DNA of 20,980 bases from VFMC01 sp040380855 (lineage in GTDB: Bacteria > Actinomycetota > Acidimicrobiia > Acidimicrobiales > Ilumatobacteraceae), in the NCBI GenBank assembly GCA_040380855.1, contig JBEIIG010000064.1:1-20980 (forward strand), read 5' to 3'. Below the pieces are notes generated by a model that worked only from the letters and a program-made list of their open reading frames with translations, did no database searches and was not told where the DNA came from. Below are positions 1-9,476 of the stretch, in pieces. Both the position numbers and the translations under genes were made by a program. The first letter of the stretch is position 1. Every line of letters begins with the position of its first letter.

Positions 1-283
1 CGAGTTCATCTCGACGTTCCTGGTGCGCCCCTTCTCGCTCACGGTGCGACTCTTCGCCAACATGCTGGCGGGTCACATCCTGTTGGTCACCTTCGCACTG
101 CTCTCCGAGGCGCTGTTCCAGGCCAAGACCAACGTGCCGTTCCTCAACATCATGGGCGTCCTGCCCTTCTTCATGCTGTTGTTCCTCACCGCCTTCGAGG
201 TGTTGGTGGCCTTCCTGCAGGCCTACATCTTCACCATCCTCACCGCGGTGTACATCGGCGGTGCCATGCACCCCGAGCACTGA
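1..283 (+). CDS. atpB: ATP synthase F0 subunit a, C-terminal part (5' end outside window)
   Basis: This is the membrane subunit that forms the proton half-channels against the c-ring. The reading frame is open from the first bases (codons begin at base 2), so the N-terminal part lies upstream of the window. The visible part opens with EFISTFLVRPFSLTVRLFAN, the conserved helix that carries the essential arginine (in SLTVRLFANMLAGH, codon 47-49). Two further hydrophobic helices follow, ending in a TGA at 281-283. About 93 codons are visible, which is the usual C-terminal third of the family. It is the first visible gene of an operon in the order B-E-F'-F-H-A-G-D-C. The identity is firm; only the start is missing. 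Confidence 0.96.
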   Translation, partial: EFISTFLVRPFSLTVRLFANMLAGHILLVTFALLSEALFQAKTNVPFLNIMGVLPFFMLLFLTAFEVLVAFLQAYIFTILTAVYIGGAMHPEH

Positions 284-304
284 TCACGCAGACCTGATCA
301 CGCA
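281..304 (+). repeat. Direct repeat of TGATCACGCA overlapping the atpB stop
   Basis: The ten bases TGATCACGCA occur at 281-290 and again at 295-304, separated by four bases. The first copy contains the atpB stop codon. Each copy holds the palindrome TGATCA. The function is unknown and it may be a chance duplication. Confidence 0.6.
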
Positions 305-350
305 CCACCGATCTCAGTCATTCTCCACCTACCCAGAACACACACAGGAG
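305..350 (+). promoter_or_regulatory. G-poor leader and Shine-Dalgarno site of atpE
   Basis: The bases before atpE are rich in C and A; only two G residues occur between 311 and 346. A strong Shine-Dalgarno sequence, ACAGGAG, follows at 344-350, ten bases before the ATG. An unstructured leader of this kind would favour high translation of subunit c, which the complex needs in many copies. The role is inferred by analogy with the atpE translation enhancer of E. coli. Confidence 0.5.
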
Positions 351-360
351 ACGTCAACCC

Positions 361-627
361 ATGGAAGCAATGAGCCGCCTGGTTCAGGAACTCACCGGCG
401 ACGAGGCCAAGGCCGCCAACGCCGCCATCGGCGCTGGTTTCGCCTATGGCATCGCAGCCATCGGCCCCGGCATCGGCATCGGTTACCTCGTCGGCAAGTC
501 CGTCGAGGCGATGGCCCGCCAGCCCGAGGCCGCCGGCATGGTGCGTACCACCATGTTCCTCGGCATCGCCTTCACCGAAGCCCTCGCCCTCATCGGCTTC
601 GTGGTCTTCATCCTCATCGGCCTCTGA
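361..627 (+). CDS. atpE: ATP synthase F0 subunit c
   Basis: This 88-residue hairpin protein forms the rotating ring that carries protons through F0. Helix 1 contains the glycine motif GPGIGIG (residues 35-41), the polar loop has RQPE (53-56), and helix 2 has the ion-carrying carboxylate Glu73 in GIAFTEALAL. The helix-1 position that is Gln in sodium enzymes is Ile here, and no Ser or Thr follows Glu73, so the ring looks proton-coupled. About 18 polar residues precede helix 1, which is long for the family. The ATG at 361 is supported by the GGAG ten bases upstream; an alternative ATG lies three codons later. Confidence 0.97.
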   Translation: MEAMSRLVQELTGDEAKAANAAIGAGFAYGIAAIGPGIGIGYLVGKSVEAMARQPEAAGMVRTTMFLGIAFTEALALIGFVVFILIGL

Positions 628-666
628 TCGGCCTTCCCGTTCCCCATCCACACGAATGGAGTTGAT

Positions 667-1221
667 GTGTTGACGGCAGTCATCCATCTCCAAACGCTGC
701 TGCGACCGATGGCCGAGGGCGCTGAGGCGGTCAAGGACGGACCCGGTCCGATCCTTCCCGAACTCAAAGAACTCATCTGGGCCTGCGGATCGTTCGTCGT
801 CTTCCTCATCGCGATGCGCCTCTACCTGGTGCCTCAGCTGAAGAAGGGCATGGACGCCCGCTATGGCAGCATCCGCAACAAGCACGAGCACGCCGACGCG
901 GCTCGGGCATCGGCCAAGGCCGATGTCGCCGAGTACGAGCGCCAGCTCGCCGCGGTGAAGGCCGAGGCAGCTGCTCGCGTCGACGCAGCACGCCAGACGG
1001 TCGAGGCCGAGCGCCATGGCCGTATCTCGGCACTGAACACGGTGCTCGCCGACCAGCGTGCAGCCGCAGCCGCCGAGAACGAGGCGGCCAAGGCGGCCGT
1101 GCGCGACCAGATCCACTCGGCTGTTGCCGACGTGGCCGCACGCGCAGGCGAGCTCGCCACCGGTCGTCGCCCCGACGCCACTGTGGTGAGCCGAGTCGTG
1201 AGCGAGGTGATGGCACGATGA
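667..1221 (+). CDS. atpF': ATP synthase F0 subunit b' (first of two b-type stalk subunits)
   Basis: This 184-residue protein has the layout of a b-type peripheral stalk subunit: a short outer N-terminus, one membrane helix (about residues 36-53), then a long Ala/Glu/Arg-rich helix that would form the coiled-coil stator linking F0 to the alpha3-beta3 head. It starts at GTG 667 with GGAG at 658-661, and its TGA overlaps the next b gene as ATGA. Both proteins share an outer segment (LLRPMAEG here, IIRPMAKC in the next) and a Pro-Glu just before the helix, so they look like products of an old duplication. Which of the two is b and which b' is inferred: the next gene looks more like canonical b, with AWPQMKKALDAR after the helix. 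Confidence 0.85.
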   Translation: MLTAVIHLQTLLRPMAEGAEAVKDGPGPILPELKELIWACGSFVVFLIAMRLYLVPQLKKGMDARYGSIRNKHEHADAARASAKADVAEYERQLAAVKAEAAARVDAARQTVEAERHGRISALNTVLADQRAAAAAENEAAKAAVRDQIHSAVADVAARAGELATGRRPDATVVSRVVSEVMAR

Positions 1222-1784
1222 ACGTTCTGGGAGCCATCATCCGCCCGATGGCCAAGTGTGGCGTCGACGACGCCGGCGAGTGCGTCACGAGCAGCCCGCT
1301 GCTGCCCGAGGCCGCCGAGCTCATCTACGGCGGCTTGGCATCGCTCATCATCTTCTTCGCGCTCTACAAGTTCGCGTGGCCGCAGATGAAGAAGGCGCTC
1401 GACGCCCGCACCGCCCGGATCCAGAAAGAGCTCGACGAGGCCGATGCGGCCGAGTCGGCGGCCACCACCGAGGTGGTGCAGATCCGTCAGGCGCTCGGCG
1501 ACATCGAGGCCGAGCGGGCCCGCATCCTGGCCGACGCCGACGCACAGGCTGCCGCCGTGCTCGCCGACGGCCGTGCCCGCATCGAGGCCGAGGTCGCCGA
1601 CCTGCAGGCCAAGGCTGCCGCCGACATCGCCGCCGCCCGTGGGCGCAGCACCGACGAACTGCGCGGCGAGATTGCCCGCCTGTCGAGTGCAGCGGTCGAC
1701 CACGTGGTGCGCGGTTCGCTCGACGACAGCACGCACCAGGAGCTCATCGAGGGCTTCATCGCACGAGTCGGAGTCGGATCATGA
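1218..1784 (+). CDS. atpF: ATP synthase F0 subunit b
   Basis: This is a 188-residue stator subunit. The membrane helix spans about residues 33-52 and is followed by the typical WPQMKKALDARTARIQKEL segment, then a long charged helix to residue 170. The outer N-terminal segment has two cysteines, Cys14 and Cys22, that the paired b' subunit lacks at this place; they could form a disulfide outside the membrane. The start ATG overlaps the previous stop (ATGA at 1218-1221) and the stop overlaps the atpH start (ATGA at 1781-1784), so all three stalk genes are probably translationally coupled. In mycobacteria the b and delta genes are fused; here they are separate. Confidence 0.9.
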   Translation: MNVLGAIIRPMAKCGVDDAGECVTSSPLLPEAAELIYGGLASLIIFFALYKFAWPQMKKALDARTARIQKELDEADAAESAATTEVVQIRQALGDIEAERARILADADAQAAAVLADGRARIEAEVADLQAKAAADIAAARGRSTDELRGEIARLSSAAVDHVVRGSLDDSTHQELIEGFIARVGVGS

Positions 1785-2308
1785 GCGACCCTCGCATCGA
1801 CGGATACGCACGGGCCCTGTTCGAGGTGGCCGCGGCCGAAGGCACGATCGACGAGGTGGAGGACGAGCTGTTCCGGTTCGCCCGCAGCTTCGAGTCGAGC
1901 GACGCCCTGCGCACGGCCCTCACCGACGAGCAGATCCCCGTCGCCAAGCGTCAGGCCATCATCGAAGACCTGCTCGGTGGCAAGGCCACCACCACGACGA
2001 CACAGCTCGTGTCGATGGTGGTGGGCTCGGGCCGTGGCCGCGATCTGCCGGCCATCATCGACCAGCTCGTGGCCCGCGCCTCGTCGGCCAAGCACCTCGA
2101 GGTGGCCGAAGTGCGCACCGCCGTGGCGCTCACCGACGAGCAGCAGGCTCGTCTGGCGGCGGCGCTCACCAACGCCACTGGCAAGCAGCTCAACCTCAAA
2201 GTCGTGGTCGACCCGTCCGTTCTGGGCGGCATCGTGGCCACCGTGGGCGACACCGTCATCGACGGCAGCGTCCGCACCCGCATCGACCAGCTGAAGTCCC
2301 GCCTGTAG
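1781..2308 (+). CDS. atpH: ATP synthase F1 subunit delta
   Basis: This 175-residue protein caps the F1 head and holds the b stalks. The N-terminal helical domain begins with RIDGYARALFEVA, the typical OSCP/delta opening. The C-terminal domain ends with the family signature GGIVATVGDTVIDGSVRTRI (about residues 149-168). The ATG at 1781 overlaps the atpF stop, and no better start lies nearby. The frame is open far upstream, but those codons lie antiphase to atpF and are not protein-like. The length is normal for a free-standing delta. Confidence 0.95.
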   Translation: MSDPRIDGYARALFEVAAAEGTIDEVEDELFRFARSFESSDALRTALTDEQIPVAKRQAIIEDLLGGKATTTTTQLVSMVVGSGRGRDLPAIIDQLVARASSAKHLEVAEVRTAVALTDEQQARLAAALTNATGKQLNLKVVVDPSVLGGIVATVGDTVIDGSVRTRIDQLKSRL

Positions 2309-2324
2309 GAGACACGAGAACACC

Positions 2325-3926
<1,602 letters not shown>

Positions 3927-3930
3927 GTCG

Positions 3931-4035
3931 ATGATCCGGTTGACCACCCCTGCGAACCGCGCCGAGGGAAGCGCCAGCGACGAGGCGTACCCGAGTGAGG
4001 AGAACCGCAGGGCCGACGAGCGAGGGCATCAGTAA
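3931..4035 (+). CDS. 34-residue micro-ORF between atpA and atpG
   Basis: A 35-codon reading frame fills the 108-base gap between atpA and atpG. Its ATG at 3931 lies seven bases after GGAG (3920-3923), which overlaps the end of atpA. Its TAA overlaps the ATG of atpG as TAATG (4033-4037), an arrangement typical of translational coupling. The peptide starts MIRLTTPANR and is hydrophilic, rich in Glu, Arg, Asp and Ser, with no membrane segment and no domain I recognise. It could be a true small protein or only a means of carrying ribosomes to atpG. No function is claimed. Confidence 0.5.
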   Translation: MIRLTTPANRAEGSASDEAYPSEENRRADERGHQ

Positions 4036-4940
4036 TGGCTGGTGGGCAGGAGCGCATTCTTCGTGGACGCATTCGCAGCGTCCAGGCCACGAAGAAGATC
4101 ACGCGCGCCATGGAACTCATCGCCGCCTCACGCATCGTGAAGGCACAGCAGCGCGTGGCCGCTGCGGTGCCCTACAGCGAGCGGATCACCGAGGTCGTGA
4201 AAGACCTCGCCGCTGCCGGCGGCTCGTCGCAGTCGCCGCTGCTGGCAGGCCGCGAGCAGGTGCGCCGCACGGCCTACGTGGTCATCAGCGCCGACCGTGG
4301 TCTGTGCGGTGGCTACAACGCCGGTGTGCAGCGTGCGGCCGAAGGTGAGATCAAGGCCGACGTGTTGTCGGGCAAGGACTACGCCGTGGTGGCCTGCGGT
4401 CGCAAGGCCGAGGGCTACTTCCGGTTCCGTGGCTACACCATCGCCGAGGCCTTCGGTGGGTTCAGCGACAGCCCCACCTACGCCCACGCCAAGACCATCG
4501 GTCAGTACGTGATGGATGCCTACGTGGCGGGCGAATTCGACCGGGTCGAACTGGTCTACACCCGCTTCGTCTCGGCCGGTTCGCAAGAGGTCGTGCTGCG
4601 CCCACTGGTGCCGCTCGACCGCGACACCGTCGCCGGTGGCGACGGCAAGGGCACCGACGCAGCCGGCGTGGCCGCCGACTTCGAGTTCGAGCCCGACCCG
4701 GGCACCATCCTCGACACCCTGCTGCCGCGCTACGTCGAAGCCCGTATCTACGCAGCCCTGCTCAACGCCGCAGCCAGCGAGCACGCCTTCCGCCAGCGAG
4801 CGATGAAGAGCGCCACCGACAACGCCGAAGAGCTCATCAAGAACCTCAGCCGCATCATGAACCGGGCCCGTCAGGACTCGATCACCACCGAGATCATGGA
4901 GATCGTCGGCGGTGCCGAGGCCCTCTCGGCCAGCAACTGA
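4035..4940 (+). CDS. atpG: ATP synthase F1 subunit gamma
   Basis: This 301-residue central rotor shaft subunit has the two conserved terminal helices. The N-terminal one has RIRSVQATKKITRAMELIAA (12-31), and the C-terminal one has AMKSATDNAEELI and ends ITTEIMEIVGGAEAL. The central Rossmann-like part includes YVVISADRGLCGGYN (81-95). Residues 194-215 form a Gly/Asp-rich loop (DRDTVAGGDGKGTDAAG and following) near the place where mycobacterial gamma has a loop that limits ATP hydrolysis. The ATG at 4035 has GAGGG eight bases upstream and overlaps the stop of the preceding micro-ORF. Confidence 0.97.
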   Translation: MAGGQERILRGRIRSVQATKKITRAMELIAASRIVKAQQRVAAAVPYSERITEVVKDLAAAGGSSQSPLLAGREQVRRTAYVVISADRGLCGGYNAGVQRAAEGEIKADVLSGKDYAVVACGRKAEGYFRFRGYTIAEAFGGFSDSPTYAHAKTIGQYVMDAYVAGEFDRVELVYTRFVSAGSQEVVLRPLVPLDRDTVAGGDGKGTDAAGVAADFEFEPDPGTILDTLLPRYVEARIYAALLNAAASEHAFRQRAMKSATDNAEELIKNLSRIMNRARQDSITTEIMEIVGGAEALSASN

Positions 4941-4972
4941 ACCCCGAGCGCCAGAGACACAAGGAAACTCCC

Positions 4973-6409
<1,437 letters not shown>

Positions 6410-6411
6410 CC

Positions 6412-6828
6412 ATGGCCACCATGCAGGTCGAGGTCGTCTCGCCGGAGCGGGTGCTCTTCTCCGGCGAGGCCACACAGGTGATCACGCGCACCCTCGGTGG
6501 TGGCGAGATCGCCTTCCTGCCCGGCCATGCCCCGTTCCTCGGCGCGCTCACCGAATGCCACACGCGAATCTCGCTCGCCGACGGCAGGGTGGTCGATGCC
6601 GCCGTCCACGGCGGGTTCGTGCAGGTGAGCGGGAACACCGTCAGCATCCTGTCCGATGCCGCCGAACTGGGCGAAGAGATCGACCGTGCCCGGGCGCTGG
6701 CGGCCAAGGAGCGTGCCGAAGAGCGACTGCGGCACGAACACGACGCCGAGGGCGTCGCCGCACTCAGCCGGGCCCACGCCCGTCTGGCGGCCAGCGGCGG
6801 TATCACCGCCACGCCAGGCGCACACTGA
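6412..6828 (+). CDS. atpC: ATP synthase F1 subunit epsilon
   Basis: This 138-residue protein sits at the foot of gamma and can regulate ATP hydrolysis. The N-terminal beta-sandwich has MQVEVVSPERVLFSGEA and the typical GEIAFLPGHAPFLGAL (31-46). The C-terminal part (about 86-128) is a helical hairpin rich in Ala, Glu and Arg. It begins two bases after the atpD stop, with GGAAGG (6395-6400 region) inside the end of atpD as ribosome site. It is the last gene of the atp operon; the next gene appears to have its own promoter. Confidence 0.96.
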   Translation: MATMQVEVVSPERVLFSGEATQVITRTLGGGEIAFLPGHAPFLGALTECHTRISLADGRVVDAAVHGGFVQVSGNTVSILSDAAELGEEIDRARALAAKERAEERLRHEHDAEGVAALSRAHARLAASGGITATPGAH

Positions 6829-6839
6829 CGCCTCGCTCG

Positions 6840-6845
6840 TACACT
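6840..6845 (+). promoter_or_regulatory. Probable -10 box of the dehydrogenase gene (leaderless start)
   Basis: TACACT lies six bases before the ATG at 6852 and fits the actinobacterial TANNNT -10 box. Transcription would begin at or next to the start codon. No Shine-Dalgarno sequence is visible, which agrees with a leaderless mRNA. Confidence 0.5.
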
Positions 6846-6851
6846 GCCGCC

Positions 6852-7631
6852 ATGGCAGCGAAACTCCCTTTCCGGCGCGCACTCGTCACCGGAGCCTCGT
6901 CGGGTATCGGCGAGTCGATGGCCCGCATCCTCGGTGCCGCCGGCATCCCTCAGGTGGTCGTGGCTCGTCGTGTCGACCGGCTCGAGGAACTGGCGCTGGG
7001 CTTCCCCGACGTCGAGGTGTTGTCGGCCGATCTCACCACGCCCGAGGGTGTGCGCGCGGTCGAAGCCCGCATCGCCAGCGACACCGACCCGATCGACCTC
7101 GTGGTGAACAACGCCGGCTTCGGCACCTCGGGTGTGTTCCACAGCCTCGACGCCGATCGGCTCGAGCGTGAGATCGCCCTGAACATCACGGCACTCACCC
7201 GGCTCTCGCATGCGGCGCTCAGCACGTTCGTGCCGCGTGGTGGTGGCTATCTGCTGAACGTCAGCAGCGTCGCCAGCTTCCAGCCTGCGCCGAAGTTGGC
7301 GGTGTACGCAGCCACGAAGGCGTATGTCACCAGCCTCACCGAGAGCCTGCACGAAGAGGCGCGTGGCACCGGGGTGAAGGTCACCGCTCTGTGTCCCGGC
7401 CTCACCCGCACCGAGTTCCAGAGCGTCAGCAGCACCGAGTCGTACGCCACCAACTACCCGTCGTTCGCCTGGCTCGACGTCGATGTGGTGGCCCGGGCCG
7501 GCCTCGACGACGTGGCGCGCGGTAAGCCGCTGTCGGTGCCCGGCGTCATCTACAAGGGCCTCGCCGGTGCCACCAGCATCACCCCGCGTTGGCTCACCCG
7601 CCGCGCGTCGAGCCTGGTGCAGCGCGACTGA
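6852..7631 (+). CDS. Short-chain dehydrogenase/reductase
   Basis: This 259-residue protein is a classical SDR, an NAD(P)-dependent oxidoreductase with a Rossmann fold. It has TGASSGIG (13-20) for cofactor binding, the acidic Asp60 after strand 3, NNAG (86-89), the catalytic Ser139 in NVSSVAS, and YAATK with Tyr152 and Lys156. The two arginines at the end of strand 2 (VVVARR, 39-40) suggest a preference for NADP(H). The substrate cannot be told from sequence. The frame is open upstream within atpC, but the ATG at 6852 is chosen because it starts the fold and has TACACT just before it. It lies 23 bases after atpC and 31 before the next gene. Confidence 0.92.
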   Translation: MAAKLPFRRALVTGASSGIGESMARILGAAGIPQVVVARRVDRLEELALGFPDVEVLSADLTTPEGVRAVEARIASDTDPIDLVVNNAGFGTSGVFHSLDADRLEREIALNITALTRLSHAALSTFVPRGGGYLLNVSSVASFQPAPKLAVYAATKAYVTSLTESLHEEARGTGVKVTALCPGLTRTEFQSVSSTESYATNYPSFAWLDVDVVARAGLDDVARGKPLSVPGVIYKGLAGATSITPRWLTRRASSLVQRD

Positions 7632-7658
7632 GCAACCCGCCCACACGGTCGAGGGTCG

Positions 7659-7664
7659 TACGAT
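7659..7664 (+). promoter_or_regulatory. Possible -10 box for the oxygenase-like gene
   Basis: TACGAT is followed after seven bases by GTG 7672, in frame with the gene. If used, it would give a leaderless mRNA starting at GTG 7672 and exclude the ATG at 7663, which overlaps the box. A GAGGG at 7651-7655 argues for the ATG instead, so the start is uncertain. Confidence 0.35.
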
Positions 7665-8382
7665 GCAGCCCGTGCATCCAGCGCTGCCGGTGGCCGATAT
7701 CCGAGGTTTCATCGCCAATCCCTATTCTGCCGAGGGGCTGGCATTCGTCGACGATCTGCGCACCGCGGCACACCTCACCAGTGCCTTCTACCTCGAAGGC
7801 CACGGGGTCGACGAGCAGCTCGTCGCCGAGATGATCGAACGCAGCCGAGCCATCGTGGGCCCCGACCAACTCACCGCCATCGAATCGGTGTGGGCCGACG
7901 AGATGTGCCGTGTGGCGCGCTGGCTGATGCGCGGGATCGCTCTCTCGCTGGGGCAGACCATCGACCACTTCGACCCGCTGGTGACACCCGAGCCCGACAT
8001 CGTCGTGGCCGCCGTGCGGTCGACGCCCGAGACACGACGGGTGCGCGCCCGGCAGAGCACCGGTATCCGACAGGACCGCGACCTGCTCACCCTCACCCAT
8101 CACGACCAGTGGGGTGGGCTGCAGGTGCAACTCGGCGAGCGAGCGATCGACGTCCCGCCGCGACCGGGTGCCTGCGTCGTGCAGATCGGCACCGTGCTGC
8201 AGAGCGTGTCGCGCTACTACTACTCGGCCACCCGGTATCGCGTCGCCGGCCAGCACGCCGGACGCGACTGCCACATCGTCACGTGCCGTGTGAGCCCACG
8301 ACACGGCGCGCCGATTGCGCCGGTCGACCTGCCCCAACCGCTGCGCCGCCGGCGCGCAGGCCTCGACGACCCGGCCGACTGA
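7663..8382 (+). CDS. Degenerate 2-oxoglutarate/Fe(II) oxygenase-like protein (isopenicillin N synthase fold)
   Basis: The 239-residue product follows the order of the isopenicillin N synthase-like dioxygenases: an N-terminal segment ending SAFYLEGHGVD (40-50), a helical middle with GIALSLGQTIDHFDPL (91-106), and a jelly-roll core with DLLTLTHHDQWGGLQVQLG (140-158), VPPRPGACVVQIGTVLQ (164-180) and YRV (192-194). The metal-binding His-X-Asp position reads Arg136-Gln137-Asp138, the distal His before RV is Tyr192, and the Arg-X-Ser that binds 2-oxoglutarate reads Arg201-Asp-Cys. With two of three metal ligands gone it is probably not an active oxygenase. The protein is also shorter than usual (about 300 or more). 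It may be co-transcribed with the dehydrogenase. The start could be GTG 7672. Confidence 0.7.
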   Translation: MQPVHPALPVADIRGFIANPYSAEGLAFVDDLRTAAHLTSAFYLEGHGVDEQLVAEMIERSRAIVGPDQLTAIESVWADEMCRVARWLMRGIALSLGQTIDHFDPLVTPEPDIVVAAVRSTPETRRVRARQSTGIRQDRDLLTLTHHDQWGGLQVQLGERAIDVPPRPGACVVQIGTVLQSVSRYYYSATRYRVAGQHAGRDCHIVTCRVSPRHGAPIAPVDLPQPLRRRRAGLDDPAD

Positions 8383-8412
8383 CCCGGGTGCAGCGCTACC
8401 GCGTGCGCCGGT

Positions 8413-9396
8413 TCAGGCGTAGTCGATGGCGGCGAAACCCGAGAGCTTGTCGAGCCGGTGGTGAGCCTCGACCAGGCGCACGGTGCCACTGCGCGATCGC
8501 ATCACCAGGCTCTGGGTCTGCGCCCCGCGAGGACTGAAACGCACCCCGCGCAGCAGTTCGCCGTCGGTGATGCCGGTGGCGGCGAAGAACGCATCGTCGC
8601 CGCGGACCAGATCGTCGGTGGTGAGCACGGCGTCGACGTCGTAGCCGCCCGCCAGGGCGGCAGCGCGCTCGGCCTCCGAACGCGGCCACAACATGCCCTG
8701 GATCTCGCCGCCCATGCACTTCAGGGCCGCAGCAGCGATGACGCCCTCGGGCGTGCCACCGATGCCGAACAGCACGTCGACACCCGCCTCGGGCCACGCC
8801 GTGGCGATGGCACCGAAGATGTCGCCGTCGGAGATGAGCTTCACCCGTGCACCGCTGCCGCGGATCTCGGCGATCAGGTCGTCGTGACGGGGCCGGTCGA
8901 GGACCACCACCGTGAGGTCGCGGACGCTCGTGCCCTTGGCCTTGGCCACCCAACGCAGGTTCTGCGTCGGTGATGCGGTGATGTCGATCGCACCGACGGC
9001 CTCGGGCCCGACGGCCACCTTGCGCATGTAGAAGCACGGCCCCGGGTCGAACATGCTGCCCCGCTCGCTCACGGCGATCACCGAGATGGCGTTGGCCCTG
9101 CCGAGCGCAGTGAGGCTCGTCCCGTCGATCGGGTCGACGGCCACGTCGACGCGCGGCGCATTGCCGTCGCCGATCTGCTCGCCGTTGAACAGCATCGGCG
9201 CTTCGTCCTTCTCGCCTTCGCCGATGACGACGATGCCGTCCATGCTCACCGTCGACAGCACCGTTCGCATCGCATCGACGGCAGCGCCATCGGCACCGAT
9301 CTTGTCGCCACGACCCACCCAGCGTGCCGCGGCGAGCGCAGCGCTCTCGGTGACTCGGACCAGTTCGAGGGCAAGGTTTCGATCAGGAGCGCTCAT
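8413..9396 (-). CDS. glpX: Fructose-1,6-bisphosphatase class II
   Basis: This 327-residue enzyme removes the 1-phosphate of fructose 1,6-bisphosphate in gluconeogenesis. It belongs to the GlpX type, which is the usual fructose bisphosphatase of actinobacteria. Visible metal and phosphate motifs are IGEGEKDEAPML (58-69) and DPIDGT (88-93), followed by SDGDIFGAI and GIGGTPEGVIAAAALKCMGG, typical of GlpX. The start is taken as ATG 9396; a GTG directly before it (9399) is also possible. TACGGT eight bases upstream of the ATG suggests a leaderless mRNA. The gene is divergent from the peptidase gene and convergent with the oxygenase-like gene. Confidence 0.96.
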   Translation of the reverse strand: MSAPDRNLALELVRVTESAALAAARWVGRGDKIGADGAAVDAMRTVLSTVSMDGIVVIGEGEKDEAPMLFNGEQIGDGNAPRVDVAVDPIDGTSLTALGRANAISVIAVSERGSMFDPGPCFYMRKVAVGPEAVGAIDITASPTQNLRWVAKAKGTSVRDLTVVVLDRPRHDDLIAEIRGSGARVKLISDGDIFGAIATAWPEAGVDVLFGIGGTPEGVIAAAALKCMGGEIQGMLWPRSEAERAAALAGGYDVDAVLTTDDLVRGDDAFFAATGITDGELLRGVRFSPRGAQTQSLVMRSRSGTVRLVEAHHRLDKLSGFAAIDYA

Positions 9397-9404
9397 CACC
9401 GCCC

Positions 9405-9410
9405 ACCGTA
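9405..9410 (-). promoter_or_regulatory. Probable -10 box of glpX
   Basis: On the minus strand TACGGT ends eight bases before ATG 9396 (five before GTG 9399), in the position expected for a leaderless transcript. There is no Shine-Dalgarno site. Confidence 0.5.
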
Positions 9411-9463
9411 GCCGCCCGTCCGCCCCTGCCGATGGTGCCGAACGGACTCTCGGCGAACGTGGG

Positions 9464-9469
9464 TACAGT
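9464..9469 (+). promoter_or_regulatory. Probable -10 box of the S9 peptidase gene
   Basis: TACAGT lies seven bases before GTG 9477. This spacing matches other first genes in the window and decides the start codon. Confidence 0.55.
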
Positions 9470-9476
9470 GCCCGCC

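Noticed and set aside
361..627. Sodium-coupled ATP synthase
   Set aside because: Subunit c lacks the Gln in helix 1 and the Ser/Thr after Glu73 that sodium-binding rings need.
3927..4034. A promoter for atpG in the atpA-atpG gap (TTGACC near 3949)
   Set aside because: No TANNNT box lies at a usual distance downstream, and the gap is better explained by the micro-ORF.
8098..8106. His146-His147-Asp148 as the HXD iron motif of the oxygenase-like protein
   Set aside because: In the family the motif lies before the LLTLL strand, where this protein has Arg-Gln-Asp; HHD falls after that strand. It is kept only as a possible rescue, to be tested by structure.
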